Shown: positions 50,258 to 63,000 of the stretch, one piece after another
Position numbering within the stretch: position 1 is the stretch's first letter
Layout of the letters: each line of letters starts with the position of its first letter
Origin: Henricia sp. BOLD:AAB3569
Taxonomy: Eukaryota; Echinodermata; Asteroidea; Spinulosida; Echinasteridae
Reading direction: 5' to 3'
NCBI GenBank assembly: GCA_037783545.1
Contig: JBBELK010000927.1
Span: 1 to 64,000 of the forward strand
DNA: 64,000 bases
The notes under the pieces: model-generated
Told to the model about the DNA's origin: nothing
The model's database searches: none
What the model saw: only the letters and a program-made list of their open reading frames with translations
Position numbers and translations under genes: made by a program

Positions 50258-50848
50258 GCATGCAAAATTTGAAGTTCGTCGGAATATTTTTTGACCTCCA
50301 AATTTGCCGACGTTTGGACCACACTTTGACCAAAATCCCGTCCCAAACTGGGCCGCGTCAACGAGAGTCCGAAGGACTGAGCATGCGCACGAGTCAGGAA
50401 TACACCAAAGAGGTGTGTACAGACAGCCACAGGTTGCGGGAGCATCCAGGAAGCGCCAACCCCTTTTTTTTCTAAACTCTGAAATTTCTCTGCCATTTCC
50501 CGGCGAAAGTCTGTCAATTTTGTAGAACAAGTGCGCAATATAGAGTGTTTAGAGCATGCAAAATTTGAAGTTCGTCGGAAATTTTTTTACCTCCAAATTT
50601 GCCGACGTTTGGACCACACTTTGACCAAAATCCCGTCCCAAACTGGGCCGCGTCAACGACAGTCCGAAGGACTGAGCATGCGCACGAGTCAGGAATACAC
50701 CAAAGAGGTGTGTACAGACAGCCACAGGTTGCGGGAGCATCCAGGAAGCGCCAACCCCTTTTTTTTCTAAACTCTGAAATTTCTCTGCCATTTCCCGGCG
50801 AAAGTCTGTCAATTTTTTAGGACAAGTGCACAATATAGAGTGTTTGGA
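49667..50848. repeat. 591-bp dimer duplicated in tandem at the end of the 11-mer
   Basis: The last two monomers of 11-mer copy 2 (49667-50257: GAGAGTCC, TTTTGTAGAAC, then GGAAATTTTTTTACC with GCGTC) are repeated at 50258-50848. Both copies share TTTTGTAGAAC (about 49926 and 50517), which the homologous pair at 46418 lacks (it reads TAGGAC). The dimer duplication is therefore younger than that substitution and younger than the 11-mer duplication. A private GTTTAGAGC near 50548 marks the second copy. Confidence 0.9.
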
Positions 50849-51143
50849 GCATGCAAAATTTGAAGTTCGTCGGAATATTTTTTGACCTCCAAATTTGCCG
50901 ACGTTTGGACCACACTTTGACCAAAATCCCGTCCCAAACTGGGCCGTGTCAACGACAGTCCGAAGGACTGAGCATGCGCACGAGTCAGGAATACACCAAA
51001 GAGGTGTGTACAGACAGCCACAGGTTGCGGGAGCATCCAGGAAGCGCCAACCCCTTTTTTTCTAAACTCTGAAATTTATCTGCCATTTCCCGGCGAAAGT
51101 CTGTCAATTTTTTAGGACAAGTGCGCAATATAGAGTGTTTGGA

Positions 51144-51438
51144 GCATGCAAAATTTGAAGTTCGTCGGAAAATTTTTTGACCTCCAAATTTGCCGACGTT
51201 TGGACCACACTTTGACCAAAATCCCGTCCCAAACTGGGCCGTGTCAACGACAGTCCAAAGGACTGAGCATGCGCACGAGTCAGGAATACACCAAAGAGGT
51301 GTGTACAGACAGCCACAGGTTGCGGGAGCATCCAGGAAGCGCCAACCCCTTTTTTTCTAAACTCTGAAATTTCTCTGCCATTTCCCGGCGAATGTCTGTC
51401 AATTTTTTAGGACAAGTGCGCAATATAGAGTGTTTGGA
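51144..51438. repeat. Hybrid monomer, probable unequal-crossover junction
   Basis: This monomer combines the GGAAAATT change (about 51168) of the fifth 11-mer monomer with the TCCAAAGG change (51256) and T7 tract of the sixth. In both 11-mer copies these markers lie in two adjacent monomers. To its right the order continues as in the 11-mer: GCGTC monomer, AGTTAGTCGAAAAATG monomer, GTGCAC monomer. A deletion of one monomer by exchange between adjacent monomers, with the breakpoint between the two sites, explains this best. Gene conversion is the alternative. Confidence 0.75.
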
Positions 51439-53511
51439 GCATGCAAAATTTGAAGTTCGTCGGAATATTTTTTGACCTCCAAATTTGCCGACGTTTGGAC
51501 CACACTTTGACCAAAATCCCGTCCCAAACTGGGCCGCGTCAACGACAGTCCGAAGGACTGAGCATGCGCACGAGTCAGGAATACACCAAAGAGGTGTGTA
51601 CAGACAGCCACAGGTTGCGGGAGCATCCAGGAAGCGCCAACCCCTTTTTTTTCTAAACTCTGAAATTTCTCTGCCATTTCCCGGCGAAAGTCTGTCAATT
51701 TTTTAGGACAAGTGCACAATATAGAGTGTTTGGAGCATGCAAAATTTGAAGTTAGTCGAAAAATGTTTTGACCTCCAAATTTGCCGACGTTTGGACCACA
51801 CTTTGACCAAAATCCCGTCCCAAACTGGGCCGTGTCAACGACAGTCCGAAGGACTGAGCATGCGCACGAGTCAGGAATACACCAAAGAGGTGTGTACAGA
51901 CAGCCACAGGTTGCGGGAGCATCCAGGAAGCGCCAACCCCTTTTTTTTCTAAACTCTGAAATTTCTCTGCCATTTCCCGGCGAAAGTCTGTCAATTTTTT
52001 AGGACAAGTGCACAATATAGAGTGTTTGGAGCATGCAAAATTTGAAGTTCGTCGGAATATTTTTTGACCTCCAAATTTGCCGACGTTTGGACCACACTTT
52101 GACCAAAATCCCGTCCCAAACTGGGCCGTGTCAACGACAGTCCGAAGGACTGAGCATGCGCACGAGTCAGGAATACACCAAAGAGGTGTGTACAGACAGC
52201 CACAGGTTGCGGGAGCATCCAGGAAGCGCCAACCCCTTTTTTTCTAAACTCTGAAATTTCTCTGCCATTTCCCGGCGAAAGTCTGTCAATTTTTTAGGAC
52301 AAGTGCGCAATATAGAGTGTTTGGAGCATGCAAAATTTGAAGTTCGTCGGAATATTTTTTGACCTCCAAATTTGCCGACGTTTGGACCACACTTTGACCA
52401 AAATCCCGTCCCAAACTGGGCCGCGTCAACGACAGTCCGAAGGACTGAGCATGCGCACGAGTCAGGAATACACCAAAGAGGTGTGTACAGACAGCCACAG
52501 GTTGCGGGAGCATCCAGGAAGCGCCAACCCCTTTTTTTTCTAAACTCTGAAATTTCTCTGCCATTTCCCGGCGAAAGTCTGTCAATTTTTTAGGACAAGT
52601 GCACAATATAGAGTGTTTGGAGCATGCAAAATTTGAAGTTCGTCGGAATATTTTTTGACCTCCAAATTTGCCGACGTTTGGACCACACTTTGACCAAAAT
52701 CCCGTCCCAAACTGGGCCGTGTCAACGACAGTCCGAAGGACTGAGCATGCGCACGAGTCAGGAATACACCAAAGAGGTGTGTACAGACAGCCACAGGTTG
52801 CGGGAGCATCCAGGAAGCGCCAACCCCTTTTTTTTTCTAAACTCTGAAATTTCTCTGCCATTTCCCGGCGAAAGTCTGTCAATTTTTTAGGACAAGTGCG
52901 CAATATAGGGTGTTTGGAGCATGCAAAATTTGAAGTTCGTCGGAAAATTTTTTGACCTCCAAATTTGCCGACGTTTGGACCACACTTTGACCAAAATCCC
53001 GTCCCAAACTGGGCCGTGTCAACGACAGTCCGAAGGACTGAGCATGCGCACGAGTCAGGAATACACCAAAGAGGTGTGTACAGACAGCCACAGGTTGCGG
53101 GAGCATCCAGGAAGCGCCAACCCCTTTTTTTTTCTAAACTCTGAAATTTCTCTGCCATTTCCCGGCGAAAGTCTGTCAATTTTTTAGGACAAGTGCACAA
53201 TATAGAGTGTTTGGAGCATGCAAAATTTGAAGTTCGTCGGAATATTTTTTGACCTCCAAATTTGCCGACGTTTGGACCACACTTTGACCAAAATCCCGTC
53301 CCAAACTGGGCCGTGTCAACGACAGTCCGAAGGACTGAGCATGCGCACGAGTCAGGAATACACCAAAGAGGTGTGTACAGACAGCCACAGGTTGCGGGAG
53401 CATCCAGGAAGCGCCAACCCCTTTTTTTTCTAAACTCTGAAATTTCTCTGCCATTTCCCGGCGAAAGTCTGTCAATTTTTTAGGACAAGTGCACAATATA
53501 GAGTGTTTGGA

Positions 53512-55284
53512 GCATGCAAAATTTGAAGTTCGTCGGAATATTTTTTGACCTCCAAATTTGCCGACGTTTGGACCACACTTTGACCAAAATCCCGTCCCAA
53601 ACTGGGCCGTGTCAACGACAGTCCGAAGGACTGAGCATGCGCACGAGTCAGGAATACACCAAAGAGGTGTGTACAGACAGCCACAGGTTGCGGGAGCATC
53701 CAGGAAGCGCCAACCCCTTTTTTTCTAAACTCTGAAATTTCTCTGCCATTTCCCGGCGAAAGTCTGTCAATTTTTTAGGACAAGTGCGCAATATAGAGTG
53801 TTTGGAGCATGCAAAATTTGAAGTTCGTCGGAATATTTGTTGACCTCCAAATTTGCCGACGTTTGGACCACACTTTGACCAAAATCCCGTCCCAAACTGG
53901 GCCGCGTCAACGAGAGTCCGAAGGACTGAGCATGCGCACGAGTCAGGAATACACCAAAGAGGTGTGTACAGACAGCCACAGGTTGCGGGAGCATCCAGGA
54001 AGCGCCAACCCCTTTTTTTTCTAAACTCTGAAATTTCTCTGCCATTTCCCGGCGAAAGTCTGTCAATTTTTTAGGACAAGTGCACACTATAGAGTGTTTG
54101 GAGCATGCAAAATTTGAAGTTCGTCGGAATATTTTTTGACCTCCAAATTTGCCGACGTTTGGACCACACTTTGACCAAAATCCCGTCCCAAACTGGGCCG
54201 CGTCAACGACAGTCCGAAGGACTGAGCATGCGCACGAGTCAGGAATACACCAAAGAGGTGTGTACAGACAGCCACAGGTTGCGGGAGCATCCAGGAAGCG
54301 CCAACCCCTTTTTTTCTAAACTCTGAAATTTCTCTGCCATTTCCCGGCGAAAGTCTGTCAATTTTTTAGGACAAGTGCGCAATATAGAGTGTTTGGAGCA
54401 TGCAAAATTTGAAGTTCGTCGGAATATTTTTTGACCTCCAAATTTGCCGACGTTTGGACCACACTTTGACAAAAATCCCGTCCCAAACTGGGCCGCGTCA
54501 ACGACAGTCCGAAGGACTGAGCATGCGCACGAGTCAGGAATACACCAAAGAGGTGTGTACAGACAGCCACAGGTTGCGGGAGCATCCAGGAAGCGCCAAC
54601 CCCTTTTTTTCTAAACTCTGAAATTTCTCTGCCATTTCCCGGCGAAAGTCTGTCAATTTTTTAGGACAAGTGCGCAATATAGAGTGTTTGGAGCATGCAA
54701 AATTTGAAGTTCGTCGGAATATTTTTTGACCTCCAAATTTGCCGACGTTTGGACCACACTTTGACCAAAATCCCGTCCCAAACTGGGCCGCGTCAACGAG
54801 AGTCCGAAGGACTGAGCATGCGCACGAGTCAGGAATACACCAAAGAGGTGTGTACAGACAGCCACAGGTTGCGGGAGCATCCAGGAAGCGCCAACCCCTT
54901 TTTTTTCTAAACTCTGAAATTTCTCTGCCATTTCCCGGCGAAAGTCTGTCAATTTTTTAGGACAAGTGCACACTATAGAGTGTTTGGAGCATGCAAAATT
55001 TGAAGTTCGTCGGAATATTTTTTGACCTCCAAATTTGCCGACGTTTGGACCACACTTTGACCAAAATCCCGTCCCAAACTGGGCCGCGTCAACGACAGTC
55101 CGAAGGACTGAGCATGCGCACGAGTCAGGAATACACCAAAGAGGTGTGTACAGACAGCCACAGGTTGCGGGAGCATCCAGGAAGCGCCAACCCCTTTTTT
55201 TTCTAAACTCTGAAATTTCTCTGCCATTTCCCGGCGAAAGTCTGTCAATTTTTTAGGACAAGTGCACAATATAGAGTGTTTGGA
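53512..55284. repeat. 6-mer higher-order repeat with nested trimer, copy 1 (1773 bp)
   Basis: The order is: GTGCAC/GTGTC/T7 monomer; TTTGTTG + GCGTC + GAGAGTCC; GCGTC after GTGCACACTATAG (54080); GCGTC with TTTGACAAAAATCCC (54464); GCGTC + GAGAGTCC; GCGTC after GTGCACACTATAG (54967). The CACTATAG junction repeats every ~887 bp, which reveals a trimer within the hexamer. GCGTC is found in five of six monomers, unlike blocks to the left. Confidence 0.9.
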
Positions 55285-57056
55285 GCATGCAAAATTTGAA
55301 GTTCGTCGGAATATTTTTTGACCTCCAAATTTGCCGACGTTTGGACCACACTTTGACCAAAATCCCGTCCCAAACTGGGCCGTGTCAACGACAGTCCGAA
55401 GGACTGAGCATGCGCACGAGTCAGGAATACACCAAAGAGGTGTGTACAGACAGCCACAGGTTGCGGGAGCATCCAGGAAGCGCCAACCCCTTTTTTTCTA
55501 AACTCTGAAATTTCTCTGCCATTTCCCGGCGAAAGTCTGTCAATTTTTTAGGACAAGTGCGCAATATAGAGTGTTTGGAGCATGCAAAATTTGAAGTTCG
55601 TCGGAATATTTGTTGACCTCCAAATTTGCCGACGTTTGGACCACACTTTGACCAAAATCCCGTCCCAAACTGGGCCGCGTCAACGAGAGTCCGAAGGACT
55701 GAGCATGCGCACGAGTCAGGAATACACCAAAGAGGTGTGTACAGACAGCCACAGGTTGCGGGAGCATCCAGGAAGCGCCAACCCCTTTTTTTTCTAAACT
55801 CTGAAATTTCTCTGCCATTTCCCGGCGAAAGTCTGTCAATTTTTTAGGACAAGTGCACACTATAGAGTGTTTGGAGCATGCAAAATTTGAAGTTCGTCGG
55901 AATATTTTTTGACCTCCAAATTTGCCGACGTTTGGACCACACTTTGACCAAAATCCCGTCCCAAACTGGGCCGCGTCAACGACAGTCCGAAGGACTGAGC
56001 ATGCGCACGAGTCAGGAATACACCAAAGAGGTGTGTACAGACAGCCACAGGTTGCGGGAGCATCCAGGAAGCGCCAACCCCTTTTTTTCTAAACTCTGAA
56101 ATTTCTCTGCCATTTCCCGGCGAAAGTCTGTCAATTTTTTAGGACAAGTGCGCAATATAGAGTGTTTGGAGCATGCAAAATTTGAAGTTCGTCGGAATAT
56201 TTTTTGACCTCCAAATTTGCCGACGTTTGGACCACACTTTGACAAAATCCCGTCCCAAACTGGGCCGCGTCAACGACAGTCCGAAGGACTGAGCATGCGC
56301 ACGAGTCAGGAATACACCAAAGAGGTGTGTACAGACAGCCACAGGTTGCGGGAGCATCCAGGAAGCGCCAACCCCTTTTTTTCTAAACTCTGAAATTTCT
56401 CTGCCATTTCCCGGCGAAAGTCTGTCAATTTTTTAGGACAAGTGCGCAATATAGAGTGTTTGGAGCATGCAAAATTTGAAGTTCGTCGGAATATTTTTTG
56501 ACCTCCAAATTTGCCGACGTTTGGACCACACTTTGACCAAAATCCCGTCCCAAACTGGGCCGCGTCAACGAGAGTCCGAAGGACTGAGCATGCGCACGAG
56601 TCAGGAATACACCAAAGAGGTGTGTACAGACAGCCACAGGTTGCGGGAGCATCCAGGAAGCGCCAACCCCTTTTTTTTCTAAACTCTGAAATTTCTCTGC
56701 CATTTCCCGGCGAAAGTCTGTCAATTTTTTAGGACAAGTGCACACTATAGAGTGTTTGGAGCATGCAAAATTTGAAGTTCGTCGGAATATTTTTTGACCT
56801 CCAAATTTGCCGACGTTTGGACCACACTTTGACCAAAATCCCGTCCCAAACTGGGCCGCGTCAACGACAGTCCGAAGGACTGAGCATGCGCACGAGTCAG
56901 GAATACACCAAAGAGGTGTGTACAGACAGCCACAGGTTGCGGGAGCATCCAGGAAGCGCCAACCCCTTTTTTTTCTAAACTCTGAAATTTCTCTGCCATT
57001 TCCCGGCGAAAGTCTGTCAATTTTTTAGGACAAGTGCGCAATATAGAGTGTTTGGA
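55285..57056. repeat. 6-mer higher-order repeat with nested trimer, copy 2 (1772 bp)
   Basis: This repeats the marker order of 53512-55284. TTTGTTG lies near 55611, GAGAGTCC near 55685 and 56569, CACTATAG at 55857 and 56743. A TTTGAC run with changed A count near 56240 reads TTTGACAAAATCCC, one base shorter than its partner at 54464. The two copies part at the end of the sixth monomer, where copy 1 is followed by GTGCAC and copy 2 by GTGCGC. Confidence 0.9.
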
Positions 57057-57351
57057 GCATGCAAAATTTGAAGTTCGTCGGAATATTTTTTGACCTCCAA
57101 ATTTGCCGACGTTTGGACCACACTTTGACCAAAATCCCGTCCCAAACTGGGCCGCGTCAACGACAGTCCGAAGGACTGAGCATGCGCACGAGTCAGGAAT
57201 ACACCAAAGAGGTGTGTACAGACAGCCACAGGTTGCGGGAGCATCCAGGAAGCGCCAACCCCTTTTTTTCTAAACTCTGAAATTTCTCTGCCATTTCCCG
57301 GCGAAAGTCTGTCAATTTTTTAGGACAAGTGCGCAATATAGAGTGTTTGGA

Positions 57352-60013
57352 GCATGCAAAATTTGAAGTTCGTCGGAATATTTTTTGACCTCCAAATTTG
57401 CCGACGTTTGGACCACACTTTGACCAAAATCCCGTCCCAAACTGGGCCGCGTCAACGACAGTCCGAAGGACTGAGCATGCGCACGAGTCAGGAATACACC
57501 AAAGAGGTGTGTACAGACAGCCACAGGTTGCGGGAGCATCCAGGAAGCGCCAACCCCTTTTTTTTCTAAACTCTGAAATTTCTCTGCCTTTTTTTCCGGC
57601 GAAAGTCTGTCAATTTTTTAGGACAAGTGCACAATATAGAGTGTTTGGAGCATGCAAAATTTGAAGTTCGTCGGAATATTTTTTGACCTCCAAATTTGCC
57701 GACGTTTGGACCACACTTTGACCAAAATCCCGTCCCAAACTGGGCCGTGTCAACGACAGTCCGAAGGACTGAGCATGCGCACGAGTCAGGAATACACCAA
57801 AGAGGTGTGTACAGACAGCCACAGGTTGCGGGAGCATCCAGGAAGCGCCAACCCCTTTTTTTCTAAACTCTGACATTTCTCTGCCATTTCCCGGCGAAAG
57901 TCTGTCAATTTTTTAGGACAAGTGCGCAATATAGAGTGTTTGGAGCATGCAAAATTTGAAGTTCGTCGGAATATTTTTTGACCTCCAAATTTGCCGACGT
58001 TTGGACCACACTTTGACCAAAATCCCGTCCCAAACTGGGCCGCGTCAACGACAGTCCGAAGGACTGAGCATGCGCACGAGTCAGGAATACACCAAAGAGG
58101 TGTGTACAGACAGCCACAGGTTGCGGGAGCATCCAGGAAGCGCCAACCCCTTTTTTTCTAAACTCTGAAATTTCTCTGCCATTTCCCGGCGAAAGTCTGT
58201 CAATTTTTTAGGACAAGTGCGCAATATAGAGTGTTTGGAGCATGCAAAATTTGAAGTTCGTCGGAATATTTTTTGACCTCCAAATTTGCCGACGTTTGGA
58301 CCACACTTTGACCAAAATCCCGTCCCAAACTGGGCCGCGTCAACGACAGTCCGAAGGACTGAGCATGCGCACGAGTCAGGAATACACCAAAGAGGTGTGT
58401 ACAGACAGCCACAGGTTGCGGGAGCATCCAGGAAGCGCCAACCCCTTTTTTTCTAAACTCTGAAATTTCTCTGCCATTTCTCGGCGAAAGTCTGTCAATT
58501 TTTTAGGACAAGTGCGCAATATAGAGTGTTTGGAGCATGCAAAATTTGAAGTTCGTCGGAATATTTTTTGACCTCCAAATTTGCCGACGTTTGGACCACA
58601 CTTTGACCAAAATCCCGTCCCAAACTGGGCCGCGTCAACGACAGTCCGAAGGACTGAGCATGCGCACGAGTCAGGAATACACCAAAGAGGTGTGTACAGA
58701 CAGCCACAGGTTGCGGGAGCATCCAGGAAGCGCCAACTCCTTTTTTTCTAAACTCTGAAATTTCTCTGCCATTTCCCGGCGAAAGTCTGTCAATTTTTTA
58801 GGACAAGTGCGCAATATAGAGTGTTTGGAGCATGCAAAATTTGAAGTTCGTCGGAATATTTTTTGACCTCCAAATTTGCCGACGTTTGGACCACACTTTG
58901 ACCAAAATCCCGTCCCAAACTGGGCCGCGTCAACGACAGTCCGAAGGACTGAGCATGCGCACGAGTCAGGAATACACCAAAGAGGTGTGTACAGACAGCC
59001 ACAGGTTGCGGGAGCATCCAGGAAGCGCCAACCCCTTTTTTTCTAAACTCTGAAATTTCTCTGCCATTTCCCGGCGAAAGTCTGTCAATTTTTTAGGACA
59101 AGTGCGCAATATAGAGTGTTTGGAGCATGCAAAATTTGAAGTTCGTCGGAATATTTTTTGACCTCCAAATTTGCCGACGTTTGGACCACACTTTGACCAA
59201 AATCCCGTCCCAAACTGGGCCGCGTCAACGACAGTCCGAAGGACTGAGCATGCGCACGAGTCAGGAATACACCAAAGAGGTGTGTACAGACAGCCACAGG
59301 TTGCGGGAGCATCCAGGAAGCGCCAACCCCTTTTTTTTCTAAACTCTGAAATTTCTCTGCCTTTTTTTCGGCGAAAGTCTGTCAATTTTTTAGGACAAGT
59401 GCACAATATAGAGTGTTTGGAGCATGCAAAATTTGAAGTTCGTCGGAATATTTTTTGACCTCCAAATTTGCCGACGTTTGGACCACACTTTGACCAAAAT
59501 CCCGTCCCAAACTGGGCCGTGTCAACGACAGTCCGAAGGACTGAGCATGCGCACGAGTCAGGAATACACCAAGAGGTGTGTACAGACAGCCACAGGTTGC
59601 GGGAGCATCCAGGAAGCGCCAACCCCTTTTTTTCTAAACTCTGAAATTTCTCTGCCATTTCCCGGCGAAAGTCTGTCAATTTTTTAGGACAAGTGCGCAA
59701 TATAGAGTGTTTGGAGCATGCAAAATTTGAAGTTCGTCGGAATATTTTTTGACCTCCAAATTTGCCGACGTTTGGACCACACTTTGACCAAAATCCCGTC
59801 CCAAACTGGGCCGCGTCAACGACAGTCCGAAGGACTGAGCATGCGCACGAGTCAGGAATTACACCAAAGAGGTGTGTACAGACAGGCCACAGGTTGCGGG
59901 AGCATCCAGGAAGCGCCAACCCCTTTTTTTTCTAAACTCTGAAATTTCTCTGCCATTTCCCGGCGAAAGTCTGTCAATTTTTTAGGACAAGTGCACAATA
60001 TAGAGTGTTTGGA
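57352..60013. repeat. 6-mer unit marked by CCTTTTTTTCC, with a partial second copy
   Basis: In the monomers at 57352 and 59125 the usual TGCCATTTCCCGG is replaced by TGCCTTTTTTTCCGG or TGCCTTTTTTTCGG (about 57585 and 59358), 1773 bp apart. Each is followed by a GTGCAC/GTGTC/T7 monomer and then a GCGTC/T7 monomer. The first unit runs 57352-59124. The second copy follows the order for about three monomers to 60013, then switches to GTGCAC types. Four of the six monomers in the first unit are nearly identical GCGTC, T7 copies. Confidence 0.8.
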
Positions 60014-63000
60014 GCATGCAAAATTTGAAGTTCGTCGGAATATTTTTTGACCTCCAAATTTGCCGACGTTTGGACCACACTTTGACCAAAATCCGTTCCC
60101 AAACTGGGCCGTGTCAACGACAGTCCGAAGGACTGAGCATGCGCACGAGTCAGGAATACACCAAAGAGGTGTGTACAGACAGCACAGGTTGCGGGAGCAT
60201 CCAGGAAGCGCCAACCCTTTTTTTTCTAAACTCTGAAATTTCTCTGCCATTTCCCGGCGAAAGTCTGTCAATTTTTTAGGACAAGTGCACAATATAGAGT
60301 GTTTGGAGCATGGAAAATTTGAAGTTCGTCGGAATATTTTTTGACCTCCAAATTTGCCGACGTTTGGACCACACTTTGACCAAAATCCCGTCCCAAACTG
60401 GCCGTGTCAACGACAGTCCGAAGGACTGAGCATGCGCACGAGTCAGGAATACACCAAAGAGGTGTGTACAGACAGCCACAGGTTGCGGGAGCATCCAGGA
60501 AGCGCCAACCCCTTTTTTTTCTAAACTCTGAAATTTCTCTGCCATTTCCCGGCGAAAGTCTGTCAATTTTTTAGGACAAGTGCACAATATAGAGTGTTTG
60601 GAGCATGGAAAATTTGAAGTTCGTCGGAATATTTTTTGACCTCCAATTTTGCCGACGTTTGGACCACACTTTGACCAAAATCCCGTCCAAACTGGGCCGT
60701 GTCAACGACAGTCCGAAAGGACTGAGCATGCGCACGAGTCAGGAATACACCAAAGAGGTGTGTACAGACAGCCACAGGTTGCGGGAGCATCCAGGAAGCG
60801 CCAACCCTTTTTTTCTAAACTCTAAAATTTCTCTGCCATTTCCCGGCGAAAGTCTGTAAATTTTTTAGGACAAGTGCGCAATATAGAGTGTTTGGAGCAT
60901 GCAAAATTTGAAGTTCGTCGGAATATTTTTTGACCTCCAAATTTGCCGACGTTTGGACCACACTTTGACCAAAATCCCGTCCCAAACTGGGCCGCGTCAA
61001 CGACAGTCCGAAGGACTGAGCATGCGCACGAGTCAGGAATACACCAAAGAGGTGTGTACAGACAGCCACAGGTTGCGGGAGCATCCAGGAGGCGCCAACC
61101 CTTTTTTTCTAAACTCTGAAATTTCTCTGCCATTTCCCGGCGAAAGTCTGTCAATTTTTTAGGACAAGTGCGCAATATAGAGTGTTTGGAGCATGCAAAA
61201 TTTGAAGTTCGTCGGAATATTTTTTGATCTCCAAATTTGCCGACGTTTGGACCACACTTTGACCAAAATCCCGTCCCAAACTGGGCCGCGTCAACGACAG
61301 TCCGAAGGACTGAGCATGCGCACGAGTCAGGAATACACCAAAGAGGTGTGTACAGACAGCCACAGGTTGCGGGAGCATCCAGGAAGCGCCAACCCTTTTT
61401 TTTCTAAACTCTGAATTTCTCTGCCATTTCCCGGCGAAAGTCTGTCAATTTTTTAGGACAAGTGCACAATATAGAGTGTTTGGAGCATGCAAAATTTGAA
61501 GTTCGTCGGAATATTTTTTGACCTCCAATTTTGCCGACGTTTGGACCACACTTTGACCAAAATCCGTCCCAAACTGGGCCGTGTCAACGACAGTCCGAAA
61601 GACTGAGCATGCGCACGAGTCAGGAATACACCAAAGAGGTGTGTACAGACAGCCACAGGTTGCGGGAGCATCCAGGAAGCGCCAACCCCTTTTTTTCTAA
61701 ACTCTAAATTTCTCTGCCATTTCCCGGCGAAAGTCTGTAAATTTTTTAGGACAAGTGCGCAATATAGAGTGTTTGGAGCATGCAAAATTTGAAGTTCGTC
61801 GGAATATTTTTTGACCTCCAAATTTGCCGACGTTTGGACCACACTTTGACCAAAATCCCGTCCCAAACTGGGCCGCGTCAACGACAGTCCGAAGGACTGA
61901 GCATGCGCACGAGTCAGGAATACACCAAAGAGGTGTGTACAGACAGCCACAGGTTGCGGGAGCATCCAGGAAGCGCCAACCCCTTTTTTTCTAACTCTGA
62001 AATTTCTCTGCCATTTCCCGGCGAAAGTCTGTCAATTTTTTAGGACAAGTGCGCAATATAGAGTGTTTGGAGCATGCAAAATTTGAAGTTCGTCGGAATA
62101 TTTTTTGACCTCCAAATTTGCCGACGTTTGGACCACACTTTGACCAAAATCCCGTCCCAAACTGGGCCGCGTCAACGACAGTCCGAAGGGACTGAGCATG
62201 CGCACGAGTCAGGAATACACCAAAGAGGTGTGTACAGACAGCCACAGGTTGCGGGAGCATCCAGGAAGCGCCAACCCCTTTTTTTCTAAACTCTGAAATT
62301 TCTCTGCCATTTCCCGGCGAAAGTCTGTCAATTTTTTAGGACAAGTGCACAATATAGAGTGTTTGGAGCATGCAAAATTTGAAGTTCGTCGGAATATTTT
62401 TTGACCTCCAAATTTGCCGACGTTTGGACCACACTTTGACCAAAAATCCCGTCCCAAACTGGGCCGTGTCAACGACAGTCCGAAGGACTGAGCATGCGCA
62501 CGAGTCAGGAATACACCAAAGAGGTGTGTACAGACAGCCACAGGTTGCGGGAGCATCCAGGAAGCGCCAACCCCTTTTTTTCTAAACTCTGAAATTTCTC
62601 TGCCATTTCCGGCGAAAGTCTGTCAATTTTTTAGGACAAGTGCGCAATATAGAGTGTTTGGAGCATGCAAAATTTGAAGTTCGTCGGAATATTTTTTGAC
62701 CTCCAAATTTGCCGACGTTTGGACCACACTTTGACCAAAATCCCGTCCCAAACTGGGCCGCGTCAACGACAGTCCGAAGGACTGAGCATGCGCACGAGTC
62801 AGGAATACACCAAGAGGTGTGTACAGACAGCCACAGGTTGCGGGAGCATCCAGGAAGCGCCAACCCCTTTTTTTCTAAACTCTGAAATTTCTCTGCCATT
62901 TCCGGCGAAAGTCTGTCAATTTTTTAGGACAAGTGCACAATATAGAGTGTTTGGAGCATGCAAAATTTGAAGTTCGTCGGAATATTTTTTGACCTCCAAA

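Noticed and set aside
49508-50530. Open reading frame of about 340 codons on the minus strand, and several of ~300 codons (e.g. 20642-21553, 26853-27767, 33661-34575, 52286-53200)
   Set aside because: Each runs across three or so satellite monomers in shifting frames. Monomer lengths of 295 and 296 are not multiples of three, so no frame is kept from copy to copy, and one-base length differences in the T tract change frame freely. Many such frames lack an ATG and would start at TTG. No recognisable domain appears.
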